Part shown: positions 15,660 through 24,753 of the stretch, one piece after another
How the letters are laid out: every line of letters starts with the position of its first letter
How positions within the stretch are numbered: the stretch's first letter is position 1
Source: Nostoc sp. LEGE 12450
GTDB taxonomy: Bacteria; Cyanobacteriota; Cyanobacteriia; Cyanobacteriales; Nostocaceae
Length of the DNA stretch: 37,670 nucleotides
NCBI RefSeq assembly: GCF_015206895.1
Contig: NZ_JADEXU010000072.1
Location: 1 to 37,670, forward strand
Reading direction: 5' to 3'
Made by a program: the position numbers and the translations under genes
The notes under the pieces: model-generated
What the model was told of the DNA's origin: nothing
Databases searched by the model: none
What the model saw: only the letters and a program-made list of their open reading frames with translations

Positions 15660-17606
15660 TTACAAATCCAATTAAGTTGGGAAGAACCAGCGACGGGTGA
15701 ACGGCGAGAACCAAGGTTGAATATGCCGATCGCTTTTGGTCGAGAATTCCCTCGCTTACCTGCCGAACTTAGGGGAATGCGCGTTTCTCGGATGTTGCTT
15801 AACAGTAACGAAGTTTCTCGCTACCACGCCCTAATTGACTGGGAACAAGACCATCTAGTGGTGATTGACCAAGGCAGCGTTAACGGTGTATATGTCAACG
15901 GTAAACCACAAACGCGCAGTGTTTTGGCTAATGGCGATACATTGCAAATTGGCCCTTATGTAATCACAGTAAAATTTGGTGCTAACGTCTCTGAACCAGA
16001 TACCAGCCCGCCTTCAACGATTCACTTCAACGCAAATACCAATCTTCCAGACCCCACATTGCCTGTAGCCCAACCGCTAACGCCTTTGGCAAGTAATTTC
16101 CCGCCACTAGCGTTTCAATCGGAAAATGTCGCTGTCCAAGCGCTTCATGCTACAGGTTTATCAGTAGATGAATCTGATTATCTAGCGATCGGGGCAGGAT
16201 TGGGTAGCTTTGTTTGGGCTGATTTGCTGCGACTTAGTGGTGTGCGTCCTGACAAGATTGTAGCTTTGGGATTGGAAGCAGAGCCTTATGCTCGTTACAA
16301 GCGCCTTTGTTTGAATTCGCAAATTCCCTTATATGAAAGACTGCGTTCTAATTCTGACTCTTGCCCTGATAATATTTGGGGCTGGCCTAGTTATGCCTTG
16401 CGCGAGGCTTGGCGTGATTGCAGCAAGGGACAGATAAACTCAGCATTGAAGTATTTATGGCAAGTGTTTGCTGAACCAACATTTGCCGAAACTTATACAC
16501 CCCGTGCGGGTAATGTCTTTGATTCCATAGACCGGGAAGCGAAGCGCATTGGCTGGAATCAAATTTATCGCTATGGGCGAGTTAGGGCAATTCGCAAAAC
16601 TGATGATGGTAGATATTGCGTAGCCTATTCTCGCGCCCCAGGAAATTATGCTTTTTTAGTTACTCGTTATTTACATTTAGCTACTGGATATCCAGCAATT
16701 CAGTTTCTTCCAGATTTGCAAGCTTATAGAGAAAAATATCAAGATTTTAAATCTGTCGTCAATGCTTATGAAGCACACGATCATGTTTATGAACAACTAG
16801 AGCGACAAGGTGGTACGGTATTGATTCGTGGGCGGGGAATTGTAGCTTCGCGCATTATTCAGCGTATTTATGAAGCTAGAAAGCGAAATCGGAATATTGC
16901 AGTTTTGCATTTAATGCGATCGCCTAAACCTCAAGGTAATAAATTTCAAAATACCCAGCGCCTAGTCAAAAATCATTACGAATTTCAACCCTTTAACTGG
17001 CCAAAAGCCTGTTGGGGCGGCGAACTCCGGGCAATGTTAGAAAAAGCCACCCCCGATGAACGCAAGCGTTTATTAGCAGACTGGGGTGGAACTACCACCG
17101 CCGACCGCCAAGACTGGCAACAAATTACTGCCCAAGGCATCAGCGAAGGCTGGTATCAAATTACCTTTGGTGAGGTTTTGGATGTAGAACGAGATGCCCA
17201 AAACCGGACTATTACTCATATCCGAGAACAAAGCTTTGGGGAAATAAAATTGCTAGCTGACTTTATTGTTGATGCTACTGGACTGGATGCGAAAGTAGAT
17301 GCCAATCCTCTGATAGCAGATTTAGTAAAACATTACAATCTCCCAGTGAATCATCTGGGACGATTGACTGTAGCGAACAATTTTGAATTAATAGAAATGC
17401 GTAGTGGCAAAGGTCAAATGTATGCTGCTGGCGCTATTACTTTAGGTGGCCCTTATGCAGCAGTTGATAGTTTTTTGGGTTTGCAATATGCTGCATTAGT
17501 CGCCGTTGATGGACTCGCTGCCACCCGTGCGCCTGGAGTTCATCGTTTGGATACTATAAGTTCCTTTAGGCAGTGGTTGAAGTGGGTGTTAAATCAGTCA
17601 CCTTAG
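15648..17606 (+). CDS. FHA domain-flavoprotein (FAD/NAD(P)-binding oxidoreductase) fusion
   Basis: This 652-residue protein has two modules. Residues ~20-105 form an FHA domain (IAFGREFPRL, NEVSRYHALIDWE, NGVYVNGK), a phosphothreonine reader. After a Pro-rich linker, residues ~175-640 look like a flavin oxidoreductase: an N-terminal dinucleotide fold (DYLAIGAGLGSFVWADLL), a second Rossmann-like GxG (VLIRGRGIVASRII, ~395), the FVDATG-like loop seen in FAD monooxygenases (FIVDATGLDAK), and a closing FAD segment (MYAAGAITLGGPYAAVDSFLG). The substrate is unknown. The start lies in a tandem-repeat tract; this ATG is the one that keeps the frame. An FHA fused directly to a redox enzyme implies phosphorylation-dependent docking or control, which is inference. 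Confidence 0.82.
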   Translation: MTNDLQIQLSWEEPATGERREPRLNMPIAFGREFPRLPAELRGMRVSRMLLNSNEVSRYHALIDWEQDHLVVIDQGSVNGVYVNGKPQTRSVLANGDTLQIGPYVITVKFGANVSEPDTSPPSTIHFNANTNLPDPTLPVAQPLTPLASNFPPLAFQSENVAVQALHATGLSVDESDYLAIGAGLGSFVWADLLRLSGVRPDKIVALGLEAEPYARYKRLCLNSQIPLYERLRSNSDSCPDNIWGWPSYALREAWRDCSKGQINSALKYLWQVFAEPTFAETYTPRAGNVFDSIDREAKRIGWNQIYRYGRVRAIRKTDDGRYCVAYSRAPGNYAFLVTRYLHLATGYPAIQFLPDLQAYREKYQDFKSVVNAYEAHDHVYEQLERQGGTVLIRGRGIVASRIIQRIYEARKRNRNIAVLHLMRSPKPQGNKFQNTQRLVKNHYEFQPFNWPKACWGGELRAMLEKATPDERKRLLADWGGTTTADRQDWQQITAQGISEGWYQITFGEVLDVERDAQNRTITHIREQSFGEIKLLADFIVDATGLDAKVDANPLIADLVKHYNLPVNHLGRLTVANNFELIEMRSGKGQMYAAGAITLGGPYAAVDSFLGLQYAALVAVDGLAATRAPGVHRLDTISSFRQWLKWVLNQSP

Positions 17607-17755
17607 TTTAATAAATTGCAGGAAATATGCTCAATGAAGGAATGGCGATCGCACGAAAATTAGTGCGTATTTTTGCGGTTGTCAGTATATTTCAAAATAA
17701 GGCATTTTGAAAGTAGTAATGTTGTCAAAAAGCTTTTTAATTTAGATTCTGAATC

Positions 17756-19300
17756 ATGACAAATAATACCCAAGTTACAACAGATGAACTCTATCATGTC
17801 TTTGTACCTTATCAAATAGCCAAGCAGGGTGGAACTCAAAAATTTACTTCTAGAACAGGAAAAATATATGAAGTAAATATTCCAGCCAACTGTACAGAAG
17901 GAAGTCAAATCCGTTTAGACAAGACATCTTCTAGCTTTTTGAATAAAATCTCTGATTTGTTTTCACAAAAAACTGTGTTCAATCAAAAGTACAGTGTTAT
18001 AACTCTGCATACCTTATTTGAGCAGAATGATAATATAGACAAAATGATATTTAATTTGATTAATAATGCAGATATAAAACTTGAAAGTAAAACTAGATGT
18101 AGCGATATCTACACTTCACTTAGTAATGCTGAATATAAAAATGATTTGTCTGCATTAGAACTATTAGACTTTATTGTTGACTCAGCCCAGAGTGATACAT
18201 CTTTTTGTAGGCGATATAGTATTGCTAGTCAAAATTTTAGGTTAATAGCAATTGCACAATGTATTGATAAATCTTTAGAGATATCTAAACTGAATCATTT
18301 TCAAAAAGAATCTATTCGAGGGGTATTTCAATGTATTAGAGCCGGAGAAAGTATATCTAATTTTACTTCTTTGAAGCAACTGGACTCAATAGTACAGAAC
18401 TACTCAATTCCTGAAAATATTAAACAACTGTACTTTAACTTTAGCGTTAAATCTAAGGCAATGACTACTGAATTATTAATCTTAGATATAATTAATAGTG
18501 TTACAGCAAGTATTTATAGGTCAGACTTACTTTCTACTTACACTAAATTAAGAAATGGTGAACAAGTTAACTCTTCAACAGACTTAAAATCACTAGATGC
18601 ATTAATTCTGGGTTCTAATATACCAGATGATTGTAAGGTAATTTACAAGTTTATGCGAGAACCAATCAATTCTCAAAAAGGGAAGTCCGCAGCAGAAAGT
18701 TCAGTATTAGAAACTATTCAAACAGTTTACCAATCCGTTAAAAAAGCATCTAATATTGTTCCAAATGCTACAACTATGGCTCAGGCTACAGGAATAAAAG
18801 CAGGGACAGGGGTAGCTATTAGTTCTTTATCTGGAGGTGCGGCAACTAATGCAACCCTAGCTCTTTTAGGAGGTGGTTCTGTGGCTGCGGGTGGCTTGGG
18901 AATGTTGGGAGGACTAGCAGTAGCAACTGGAGGAGCTGCTTTAATTGGTGCGGCTGCTTTAGTATCTGTCGCCTCCCTTACTCAAATGGATTCTGAGGAT
19001 CACAAGAATTTGGGAATTGCAGCTGGAGCGGGAGTAGTTACAAGTGCTGCTGCTATTAGTACAGCCTGGGCTGCTGCTGGTGCTTTTGGTGTGGCTGGCA
19101 CTGGTACCGCAATTAGTACCCTATCTGGAGCCGCTGCTTACAGCGCTTCGATGGCATTCCTTGGAGGTGTTGGTGTGATGACTGGAGGATCTGCGCTAGT
19201 TGCATTTGGTGCAGGTCTTATTGCTTGGAAATTTCTGAAGGGAGATAAGAACGATCCGAGGAAGATTTTGAAACAATTAGAAGCTAAACTCTATTCTTAA
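17756..19300 (+). CDS. unrecognised protein: DnaJ-C-like N-terminus, helical repeats, Gly/Ala-rich tail
   Basis: This 514-residue protein is of unknown function. Residues ~13-55 resemble the DnaJ C-terminal substrate-binding fold (GGTQKFTSRTGKIYEVNIPA...GSQIRL) but there is no J domain. Residues ~80-301 contain about three degenerate helical units of ~70-75 residues; the clearest pair is ~162-231 and ~239-301 (CIRAGESISNFTSLKQLDSI versus KLRNGEQVNSSTDLKSLDAL). Residues ~350-495 are Gly/Ala-rich and hydrophobic, with two related blocks starting GTGVAISSLSGGAATNA (350) and GTGTAISTLSGAAAYSA (448), a glycine-zipper-like pattern suggesting membrane insertion. A short basic tail ends it. The gene is AT-rich and lacks the HIP1 sites common in its neighbours, hinting at transfer. 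It is followed by a terminator. Confidence 0.75.
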   Translation: MTNNTQVTTDELYHVFVPYQIAKQGGTQKFTSRTGKIYEVNIPANCTEGSQIRLDKTSSSFLNKISDLFSQKTVFNQKYSVITLHTLFEQNDNIDKMIFNLINNADIKLESKTRCSDIYTSLSNAEYKNDLSALELLDFIVDSAQSDTSFCRRYSIASQNFRLIAIAQCIDKSLEISKLNHFQKESIRGVFQCIRAGESISNFTSLKQLDSIVQNYSIPENIKQLYFNFSVKSKAMTTELLILDIINSVTASIYRSDLLSTYTKLRNGEQVNSSTDLKSLDALILGSNIPDDCKVIYKFMREPINSQKGKSAAESSVLETIQTVYQSVKKASNIVPNATTMAQATGIKAGTGVAISSLSGGAATNATLALLGGGSVAAGGLGMLGGLAVATGGAALIGAAALVSVASLTQMDSEDHKNLGIAAGAGVVTSAAAISTAWAAAGAFGVAGTGTAISTLSGAAAYSASMAFLGGVGVMTGGSALVAFGAGLIAWKFLKGDKNDPRKILKQLEAKLYS

Positions 19301-19376
19301 ATGAAGAAATTATAGTAATTAGGCGATGTCTACAATCATCTACGCCTAAGCATTTCGCCAAACATGAAAATTTTAC

Positions 19377-19402
19377 AACCCGCACAAGCGGGTTTTGTTT
19401 TG
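19377..19402 (+). terminator. rho-independent terminator
   Basis: A 7-bp GC-rich stem (AACCCGC / GCGGGTT) with an ACAA loop is followed by TTGTTTTG, 77 bases after the stop of the 514-residue protein gene. The rest of the 19301-19679 gap is AT-rich and must hold the chlH promoter and a long leader; another weak stem (TTAGGCG / CGCCTAA, 19319-19349) lies just before the terminator. Confidence 0.8.
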
Positions 19403-19679
19403 TAGCTGTAATAATATAAATAAATAGCTATTTAACTATATAAAAATATTACGAAAATTTTACAAATAGGTGAGCTAGTACTTTTATATAAAGTCAACAA
19501 TTACAAAGAAATATTTCGTTTTTTATATCGATTTGTGTCATATAGGCGATAAAATGCCTACTGGGTAAGCGTTTTCTGATAAAAAACAGATATTGCTTAA
19601 AAGATCACAAGTTACCTGTGGCTGATGATGCCGCTAGGAACTTCCTTCAGAGAACACGCATCAAAGGAGCCGAAGAAGC

Positions 19680-22600
19680 ATGTTCACACACGTCAAGTCC
19701 ACCATTAGACACATTGCGCCTGATAACTTACGCGGACGTAGTTTAATCAAGGTGGTCTATGTCGTGCTTGAGTCCCAGTACCAGAGCGCATTGTCGCAAG
19801 CAGTTCGCACGATTAACGCGAACAACCCCAACTTGGCGATTGAAATTAGCGGGTACTTGATTGAGGAACTCCGCGACCCCGAAAATTACGAGGAGTTCAA
19901 ACGAGAAATTGAGAATGCGAATATCTTCATCGCTTCCCTCATTTTCATCGAAGACTTAGCACAGAAAGTTGTAGCAGCAGTAGAACCACACCGCGATCAT
20001 CTCGATGTTTCTGTTGTCTTTCCCTCAATGCCAGAGGTAATGCGCCTGAGTAAAATGGGCAGCTTTTCCTTGGCACAGTTGGGTCAGTCAAAAAGTGCGA
20101 TCGCCCAATTCATGCGGAAACGCAAAGAAAAATCCGGTGCGGGATTCCAAGATGGGATGCTGAAGCTTTTGCGAACCCTACCGCAAGTTCTGAAGTTCCT
20201 TCCAATGGATAAGGCACAGGATGCCCGAAATTTCATGCTCAGTTTTCAGTATTGGCTAGGTGGTTCTCCAGAAAATCTGGAAAACTTCTTGCTGATGCTA
20301 GCTGATAAATATGTATTTAAAGGTTTAGAAAAACAAAATTTTGCACCTTCTACGTATGAACAGCCGGTGGTTTATCCCGATCTAGGGATTTGGCATCCTT
20401 TGGCTCCCAGTATGTTTGAAGATGTCAGAGAGTACCTCAATTGGTATACAGCTCGTAAGGATATTTCTAGCGATCTAAAAGATCCCCTAGCTCCTTGTGT
20501 CGGGTTAGTATTGCAACGCACTCACCTTGTTACAGGGGATGATGCCCATTATGTAGCAATGGTGCAGGAGTTGGAAGCACTAGGCGCACGGGTATTACCT
20601 GTGTTTGCTGGTGGTTTGGATTTCTCCAAGCCTGTTGAGGCTTACTTTTATGAACCGACTACCAACACACAGTTGGTAGATGCAGTGATATCGCTGACTG
20701 GTTTTGCTTTAGTGGGTGGCCCAGCCAGACAAGATCATCCCAAGGCAATTGAAGCACTCAAACGCTTAAATCGTCCTTACATGGTGGCGTTACCCTTAGT
20801 ATTCCAAACCACAGAAGAGTGGATGGATAGCGATTTAGGGTTACATCCAATTCAAGTAGCTTTGCAAATTGCGATTCCTGAATTGGATGGGGCAATTGAG
20901 CCGATTATATTATCGGGTAGAGATGGAGCTACAGGGAAAGCGATCGCACTGCGCGATCGGGTTGAAGCTGTAGCCGAACGCGCCTTAAAATGGGCTAACC
21001 TCCGCCGCAAGCCGAAGCTAGATAAGAAAGTCGCCATCACCGTTTTCAGCTTTCCGCCAGATAAAGGCAACGTGGGAACCGCCGCTTACTTGGATGTATT
21101 CGGTTCCATCTACGAGGTGATGAAAGCCCTCAAGAATAACGGCTACGACTTACCAGAATTGCCAGAATCAGCCGAAGCGTTGATGCAAGAAGTCATCCAT
21201 GACGCTCAAGCGCAGTACAACAGCCCAGAACTGAACGTTGCTTACAAAATGTCGGTTCCTGAGTATGAGGCGCTAACACCCTACTCGCAACGCCTAGAGG
21301 AAAACTGGGGGCCACCTCCCGGACATCTCAACAGCGACGGGCAAAATTTGCTGATTTATGGTAAGCAATTCGGTAACGTCTTCATCGGTGTACAACCTAC
21401 ATTTGGTTACGAAGGCGACCCGATGCGGCTGTTATTCTCCCGTTCAGCTAGTCCTCACCACGGTTTTGCTGCTTACTACACTTACCTAGAGCAAGTTTGG
21501 AAAGCTGATGCTGTACTGCACTTTGGTACACACGGTTCCTTAGAATTCATGCCAGGTAAACAAATGGGGATGTCTGGTGACTGTTATCCAGATAACTTGA
21601 TTGGCTCAATTCCCAACCTGTATTACTACGCAGCTAATAATCCGAGTGAAGCGACAATTGCCAAACGCCGGAGTTATGCCGAAACAATTTCTTACTTGAC
21701 ACCGCCGGCAGAAAATGCTGGTTTGTATAAAGGTTTAAAGGAACTCAGCGAATTAATTGCTTCCTACCAAACCTTGAAAGATAGTGGACGTGGTGTTTCC
21801 ATTGTCAACAGCATCATGGATAAATGCCGGATCGTGAATCTGGATAAGGATATTCACCTGCCAGAAACCGATGCCAGAGACATGAGTGCTGATGAGCGGG
21901 ATAATATTGTTGGCAACGTCTACCGCAAGTTGATGGAAATCGAGTCTCGGTTGTTGCCTTGTGGTTTGCACGTCATTGGTAAACCGCCAAGTGCAGAAGA
22001 AGCGATCGCAACTCTTGTCAACATTGCTAGTCTAGATCGTCAAGAAGAAGGAATTCAAGGCTTGCCGGGAATTATCGCTAACAGCCTTGGACGTAGCATT
22101 GACGATATTTACCAAAATAATGACAGAGGTATTTTAGAAGATGTCCAGTTATTGCAAGATATAACTTTGGCAACCCGTGCAGCAGTTACTGCCCTTGTCC
22201 AAGAGCAAATCGACGCGGAAGGACGAGTTTCTTTAGTTTCCCGGTTGAATTTCTTCAACATGGGCAAAAAAGAACCTTGGGTAGAATCATTGCATAAAGC
22301 AGGTTATCCCAAAGTCGATAACGCCGCCCTAAAACCCCTATTTGAGTATTTGGAATTCTGCCTAGAGCAAGTTTGTGCCGATAACGAACTCGGAGCATTA
22401 CTCAGAGGCTTGGAAGGCGAGTACATCCTACCCGGCCCTGGTGGCGATCCCATCCGCAACCCGGATGTATTACCCACGGGTAAGAATATCCATGCACTCG
22501 ATCCGCAATCCATCCCAACAACAGCAGCAGTACAATCAGCCAAAATCGTTGTAGATAGGCTTTTGGTACGTAACAAGGCAGAAAACGATGGAAAATGGCC

Positions 22601-23666
22601 AGAAACCATCGCCTGCGTCCTTTGGGGAACCGATAACATCAAAACTTACGGTGAATCCCTAGCGCAAATTATGTGGATGGTGGGCGTGCGTCCAGTTCCC
22701 GATGCCTTGGGACGGGTGAACAAGTTGGAATTGATATCTCTAGAAGAGTTAGGACGACCTAGAATTGATGTGGTAATCAACTGTTCTGGTGTATTCCGCG
22801 ACTTGTTCATCAACCAAATGAACCTGCTAGACCAAGGGGTGAAGATGGCGGCTGAGGCAGATGAACCCTTAGAAATGAACTTTGTTCGCAAACACGCTTT
22901 GCAGCAAGCTGAAGAAATGGGGATTAATCTGCGTCAAGCAGCGACGCGCGTTTTCTCCAATGCTTCTGGTTCCTATTCGTCAAATATCAACTTGGCGGTA
23001 GAAAACAGCACTTGGGATAGCGAAGCCGAGTTGCAGGAAATGTATCTCAATCGGAAATCCTTCTCCTTCAATTCCGATAACCCCGGAATTATGGACGAAT
23101 CCCGGCAGATTTTTGAAAGTACATTGAAAACTGCTGACGCAACTTTCCAAAATTTGGATTCTTCCGAGATTAGCTTAACTGACGTTTCCCACTACTTCGA
23201 TTCAGATCCCACTAAGCTGGTGGCAAGTCTGCGCGGTGATGGTAAAAAACCAGCATCTTACATTGCAGATACAACCACAGCTAACGCCCAAGTGCGGACA
23301 TTATCAGAAACCGTGCGTTTGGATGCGCGTACCAAATTATTAAATCCCAAATGGTACGAGGGAATGCTATCTCACGGTTATGAAGGTGTGCGCGAACTTT
23401 CCAAGCGGTTGGTGAATACAACAGGTTGGAGTGCAACAGCAGGCGCTGTGGATAACTGGATTTATGAGGATACTAACGAAACCTTCATCAAAGATGAAGA
23501 AATGCAGAAACGGTTGCTGAACCTTAATCCTCATTCTTTCCGCAAGATTGTATCAACTTTGTTGGAAGTGAATGGACGCGGTTATTGGGAGACTAGCGAG
23601 GATAATTTAGATCGTCTGCGCGAGTTGTACCAAGAAGTTGAAGACCGGATTGAAGGGATAGAATAA
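19680..23666 (+). CDS. chlH: magnesium chelatase subunit H
   Basis: ChlH is the large porphyrin-binding subunit of Mg-chelatase; with the ChlI/ChlD AAA+ motor it inserts Mg into protoporphyrin IX, committing it to chlorophyll. The 1328 residues are the expected full length. Characteristic segments are VYVVLESQYQSAL near the N-terminus, CVGLVLQRTHLVTGD, the long middle with HFGTHGSLEFMPGKQMGMSG (a conserved active-region motif), and the C-terminal WSATAGAVDNWIYEDTNETF followed by NPHSFRK and EVNGRGYWET. The ATG has a GGAG site about 10 bases upstream. The last 134 bp are duplicated about 1 kb downstream, after xisHI. Neither chlI nor chlD is nearby. Confidence 0.97.
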   Translation: MFTHVKSTIRHIAPDNLRGRSLIKVVYVVLESQYQSALSQAVRTINANNPNLAIEISGYLIEELRDPENYEEFKREIENANIFIASLIFIEDLAQKVVAAVEPHRDHLDVSVVFPSMPEVMRLSKMGSFSLAQLGQSKSAIAQFMRKRKEKSGAGFQDGMLKLLRTLPQVLKFLPMDKAQDARNFMLSFQYWLGGSPENLENFLLMLADKYVFKGLEKQNFAPSTYEQPVVYPDLGIWHPLAPSMFEDVREYLNWYTARKDISSDLKDPLAPCVGLVLQRTHLVTGDDAHYVAMVQELEALGARVLPVFAGGLDFSKPVEAYFYEPTTNTQLVDAVISLTGFALVGGPARQDHPKAIEALKRLNRPYMVALPLVFQTTEEWMDSDLGLHPIQVALQIAIPELDGAIEPIILSGRDGATGKAIALRDRVEAVAERALKWANLRRKPKLDKKVAITVFSFPPDKGNVGTAAYLDVFGSIYEVMKALKNNGYDLPELPESAEALMQEVIHDAQAQYNSPELNVAYKMSVPEYEALTPYSQRLEENWGPPPGHLNSDGQNLLIYGKQFGNVFIGVQPTFGYEGDPMRLLFSRSASPHHGFAAYYTYLEQVWKADAVLHFGTHGSLEFMPGKQMGMSGDCYPDNLIGSIPNLYYYAANNPSEATIAKRRSYAETISYLTPPAENAGLYKGLKELSELIASYQTLKDSGRGVSIVNSIMDKCRIVNLDKDIHLPETDARDMSADERDNIVGNVYRKLMEIESRLLPCGLHVIGKPPSAEEAIATLVNIASLDRQEEGIQGLPGIIANSLGRSIDDIYQNNDRGILEDVQLLQDITLATRAAVTALVQEQIDAEGRVSLVSRLNFFNMGKKEPWVESLHKAGYPKVDNAALKPLFEYLEFCLEQVCADNELGALLRGLEGEYILPGPGGDPIRNPDVLPTGKNIHALDPQSIPTTAAVQSAKIVVDRLLVRNKAENDGKWPETIACVLWGTDNIKTYGESLAQIMWMVGVRPVPDALGRVNKLELISLEELGRPRIDVVINCSGVFRDLFINQMNLLDQGVKMAAEADEPLEMNFVRKHALQQAEEMGINLRQAATRVFSNASGSYSSNINLAVENSTWDSEAELQEMYLNRKSFSFNSDNPGIMDESRQIFESTLKTADATFQNLDSSEISLTDVSHYFDSDPTKLVASLRGDGKKPASYIADTTTANAQVRTLSETVRLDARTKLLNPKWYEGMLSHGYEGVRELSKRLVNTTGWSATAGAVDNWIYEDTNETFIKDEEMQKRLLNLNPHSFRKIVSTLLEVNGRGYWETSEDNLDRLRELYQEVEDRIEGIE

Positions 23667-23680
23667 TCCCTAATCATAAA

Positions 23681-23710
23681 TGTAGGGACGTTTTATAGAA
23701 CGTCTCTACA
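23681..23710. repeat. hairpin repeat (TGTAGGGACGTT family)
   Basis: TGTAGGGACGTT and its near-complement AACGTCTCTACA flank a short TTATAG-type loop, 14 bases after the chlH stop. It is the same class as the hairpins at 7276 and 32376. It could end chlH transcripts, but lacks a T-run. Confidence 0.8.
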
Positions 23711-23780
23711 TAAAAAACGGTTTTGACAAATTGTATGGAATCCGACTAAATGAAAATCAAATATATAATTATAAATAGGT

Positions 23781-24200
23781 ATGTCTGCTAAAGATGTCTT
23801 TCATGAAGTTGTCAAAACAGCTTTACAGAAAGATGGTTGGCAAATTACTCACGATCCACTCACAATTAGCGTGGGAGGAGTTAACCTTTCGATTGATTTA
23901 GCCGCCCAAAAGCTGATTGCAGCAGAACGTGAAGGACAAAAAATTGCAGTCGAAGTCAAAAGTTTTTTAGAGAGGTCGTCTGCTATTTCAGAATTTCATA
24001 CAGCATTAGGGCAGTTTATTAACTATAGAGGTGCATTACGACGGCGACAACCGGAGCGTGTTTTGTATTTAGCAGTACCTTTAACAACTTATAAAACGTT
24101 TTTTCAGCTTGATTTTCCTAAAGAGATGATTGTAGAAAATCAACTGAAAATGCTTATTTATGATGTAGAACAAGAGGTGATTTTCCAATGGATAAATTAA
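23781..24200 (+). CDS. xisH: XisH family protein
   Basis: This 139-residue protein belongs to the XisH family, named for Anabaena genes needed for excision of the fdxN element during heterocyst development; many cyanobacteria carry several copies with no element nearby. The core reads DLAAQKLIAAEREGQKIAVEVKSF, in which the Asp and the E-x-K pair fit a PD-(D/E)xK nuclease-like active site; this fold link is from general knowledge. It overlaps xisI by 13 bp, so the two are made together. A TTGACA box lies at 23723-23728, without a convincing -10. No XisF-type recombinase is in the window, and the pair is bracketed by two copies of the chlH tail. Confidence 0.92.
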   Translation: MSAKDVFHEVVKTALQKDGWQITHDPLTISVGGVNLSIDLAAQKLIAAEREGQKIAVEVKSFLERSSAISEFHTALGQFINYRGALRRRQPERVLYLAVPLTTYKTFFQLDFPKEMIVENQLKMLIYDVEQEVIFQWIN

Positions 24201-24523
24201 CTCGATATCGCCAGCTTGTACAACAGATATTACATGATTATAGTGAGCAAAAACCAGCCTTCGGAAATATAGAAGTTGAAACAATTTTTGATACAGAACG
24301 TGACCATTATCAAATAGTTCATGTAGGGTGGGAAGGTCAAGACTGGGTACATAGTTGTATTATTCATATTGATATTAAAGGTGGGAAAATTTGGCTTCAG
24401 TGGAATGGTACAGAAGATGATATTGCAGCTAATTTGGTAGCTGCGGGAGTTCCCAAGGAAGATATTGTGTTAGGTTTTCAGTCTCCTTTTATGAGACAAT
24501 TTACAGAATATGCAGTGAGTTAG
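24188..24523 (+). CDS. xisI: XisI family protein
   Basis: This is the partner of XisH, 111 residues. Family features are the N-terminal MDKLTRYRQLVQQILHDYSE, a central IFDTERDHYQIVHVGWEG and HIDIKGGKIWLQWNGTEDDIA, and the closing AAGVPKEDIVLGFQSPFMRQFTEYAVS. Its ATG lies inside the end of xisH. Molecular activity is unknown; a pair of nuclease-like protein plus small partner could work as an effector and its control protein, but this is inference. Only 8 bases separate its stop from the start of the reading frame of the duplicated chlH tail. Confidence 0.92.
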   Translation: MDKLTRYRQLVQQILHDYSEQKPAFGNIEVETIFDTERDHYQIVHVGWEGQDWVHSCIIHIDIKGGKIWLQWNGTEDDIAANLVAAGVPKEDIVLGFQSPFMRQFTEYAVS

Positions 24524-24531
24524 GAGATGTT

Positions 24532-24705
24532 TTGAAAATCACCAAGCGCGACTTAATGAATGATAACCCCTATTCTTTCCGCAAGATTGTATCAACTTTG
24601 TTGGAAGTGAATGGACGCGGTTATTGGGAGACTAGCGAGGATAATTTAGATCGCCTGCGCGAGTTGTACCAAGAGGTTGAAGACCGGATTGAAGGTATAG
24701 ACTAG
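24532..24705 (+). pseudogene. duplicated 3' end of chlH
   Basis: An open frame of 57 codons has a C-terminal half reading SFRKIVSTLLEVNGRGYWET and on to the stop, the last ~45 residues of ChlH. By eye 24572-24705 matches 23533-23666 with 5 mismatches in 134 bp, including the stop (TAG for TAA). Just upstream, KRDLMNDNPY versus KRLLNLNPH shows homology that is much more diverged in DNA, so the copy may be a mosaic. It keeps its own stop codon. It cannot act as a chelatase. Confidence 0.9.
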
Positions 24706-24753
24706 GATTACATGAGTAGGCATAAAGCCTGCCTTAACTTTTCAACCTGAGAT

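Noticed and set aside
20852..22891. Minus-strand ORFs of 70-112 codons within chlH
   Set aside because: They lie wholly inside the highly conserved chlH frame and show no family features.
23781..24523. Reading xisHI as proof of a nearby fdxN-type excision element
   Set aside because: No XisF-like recombinase or element border is in the window, and xisHI copies are widespread in cyanobacteria without such elements.
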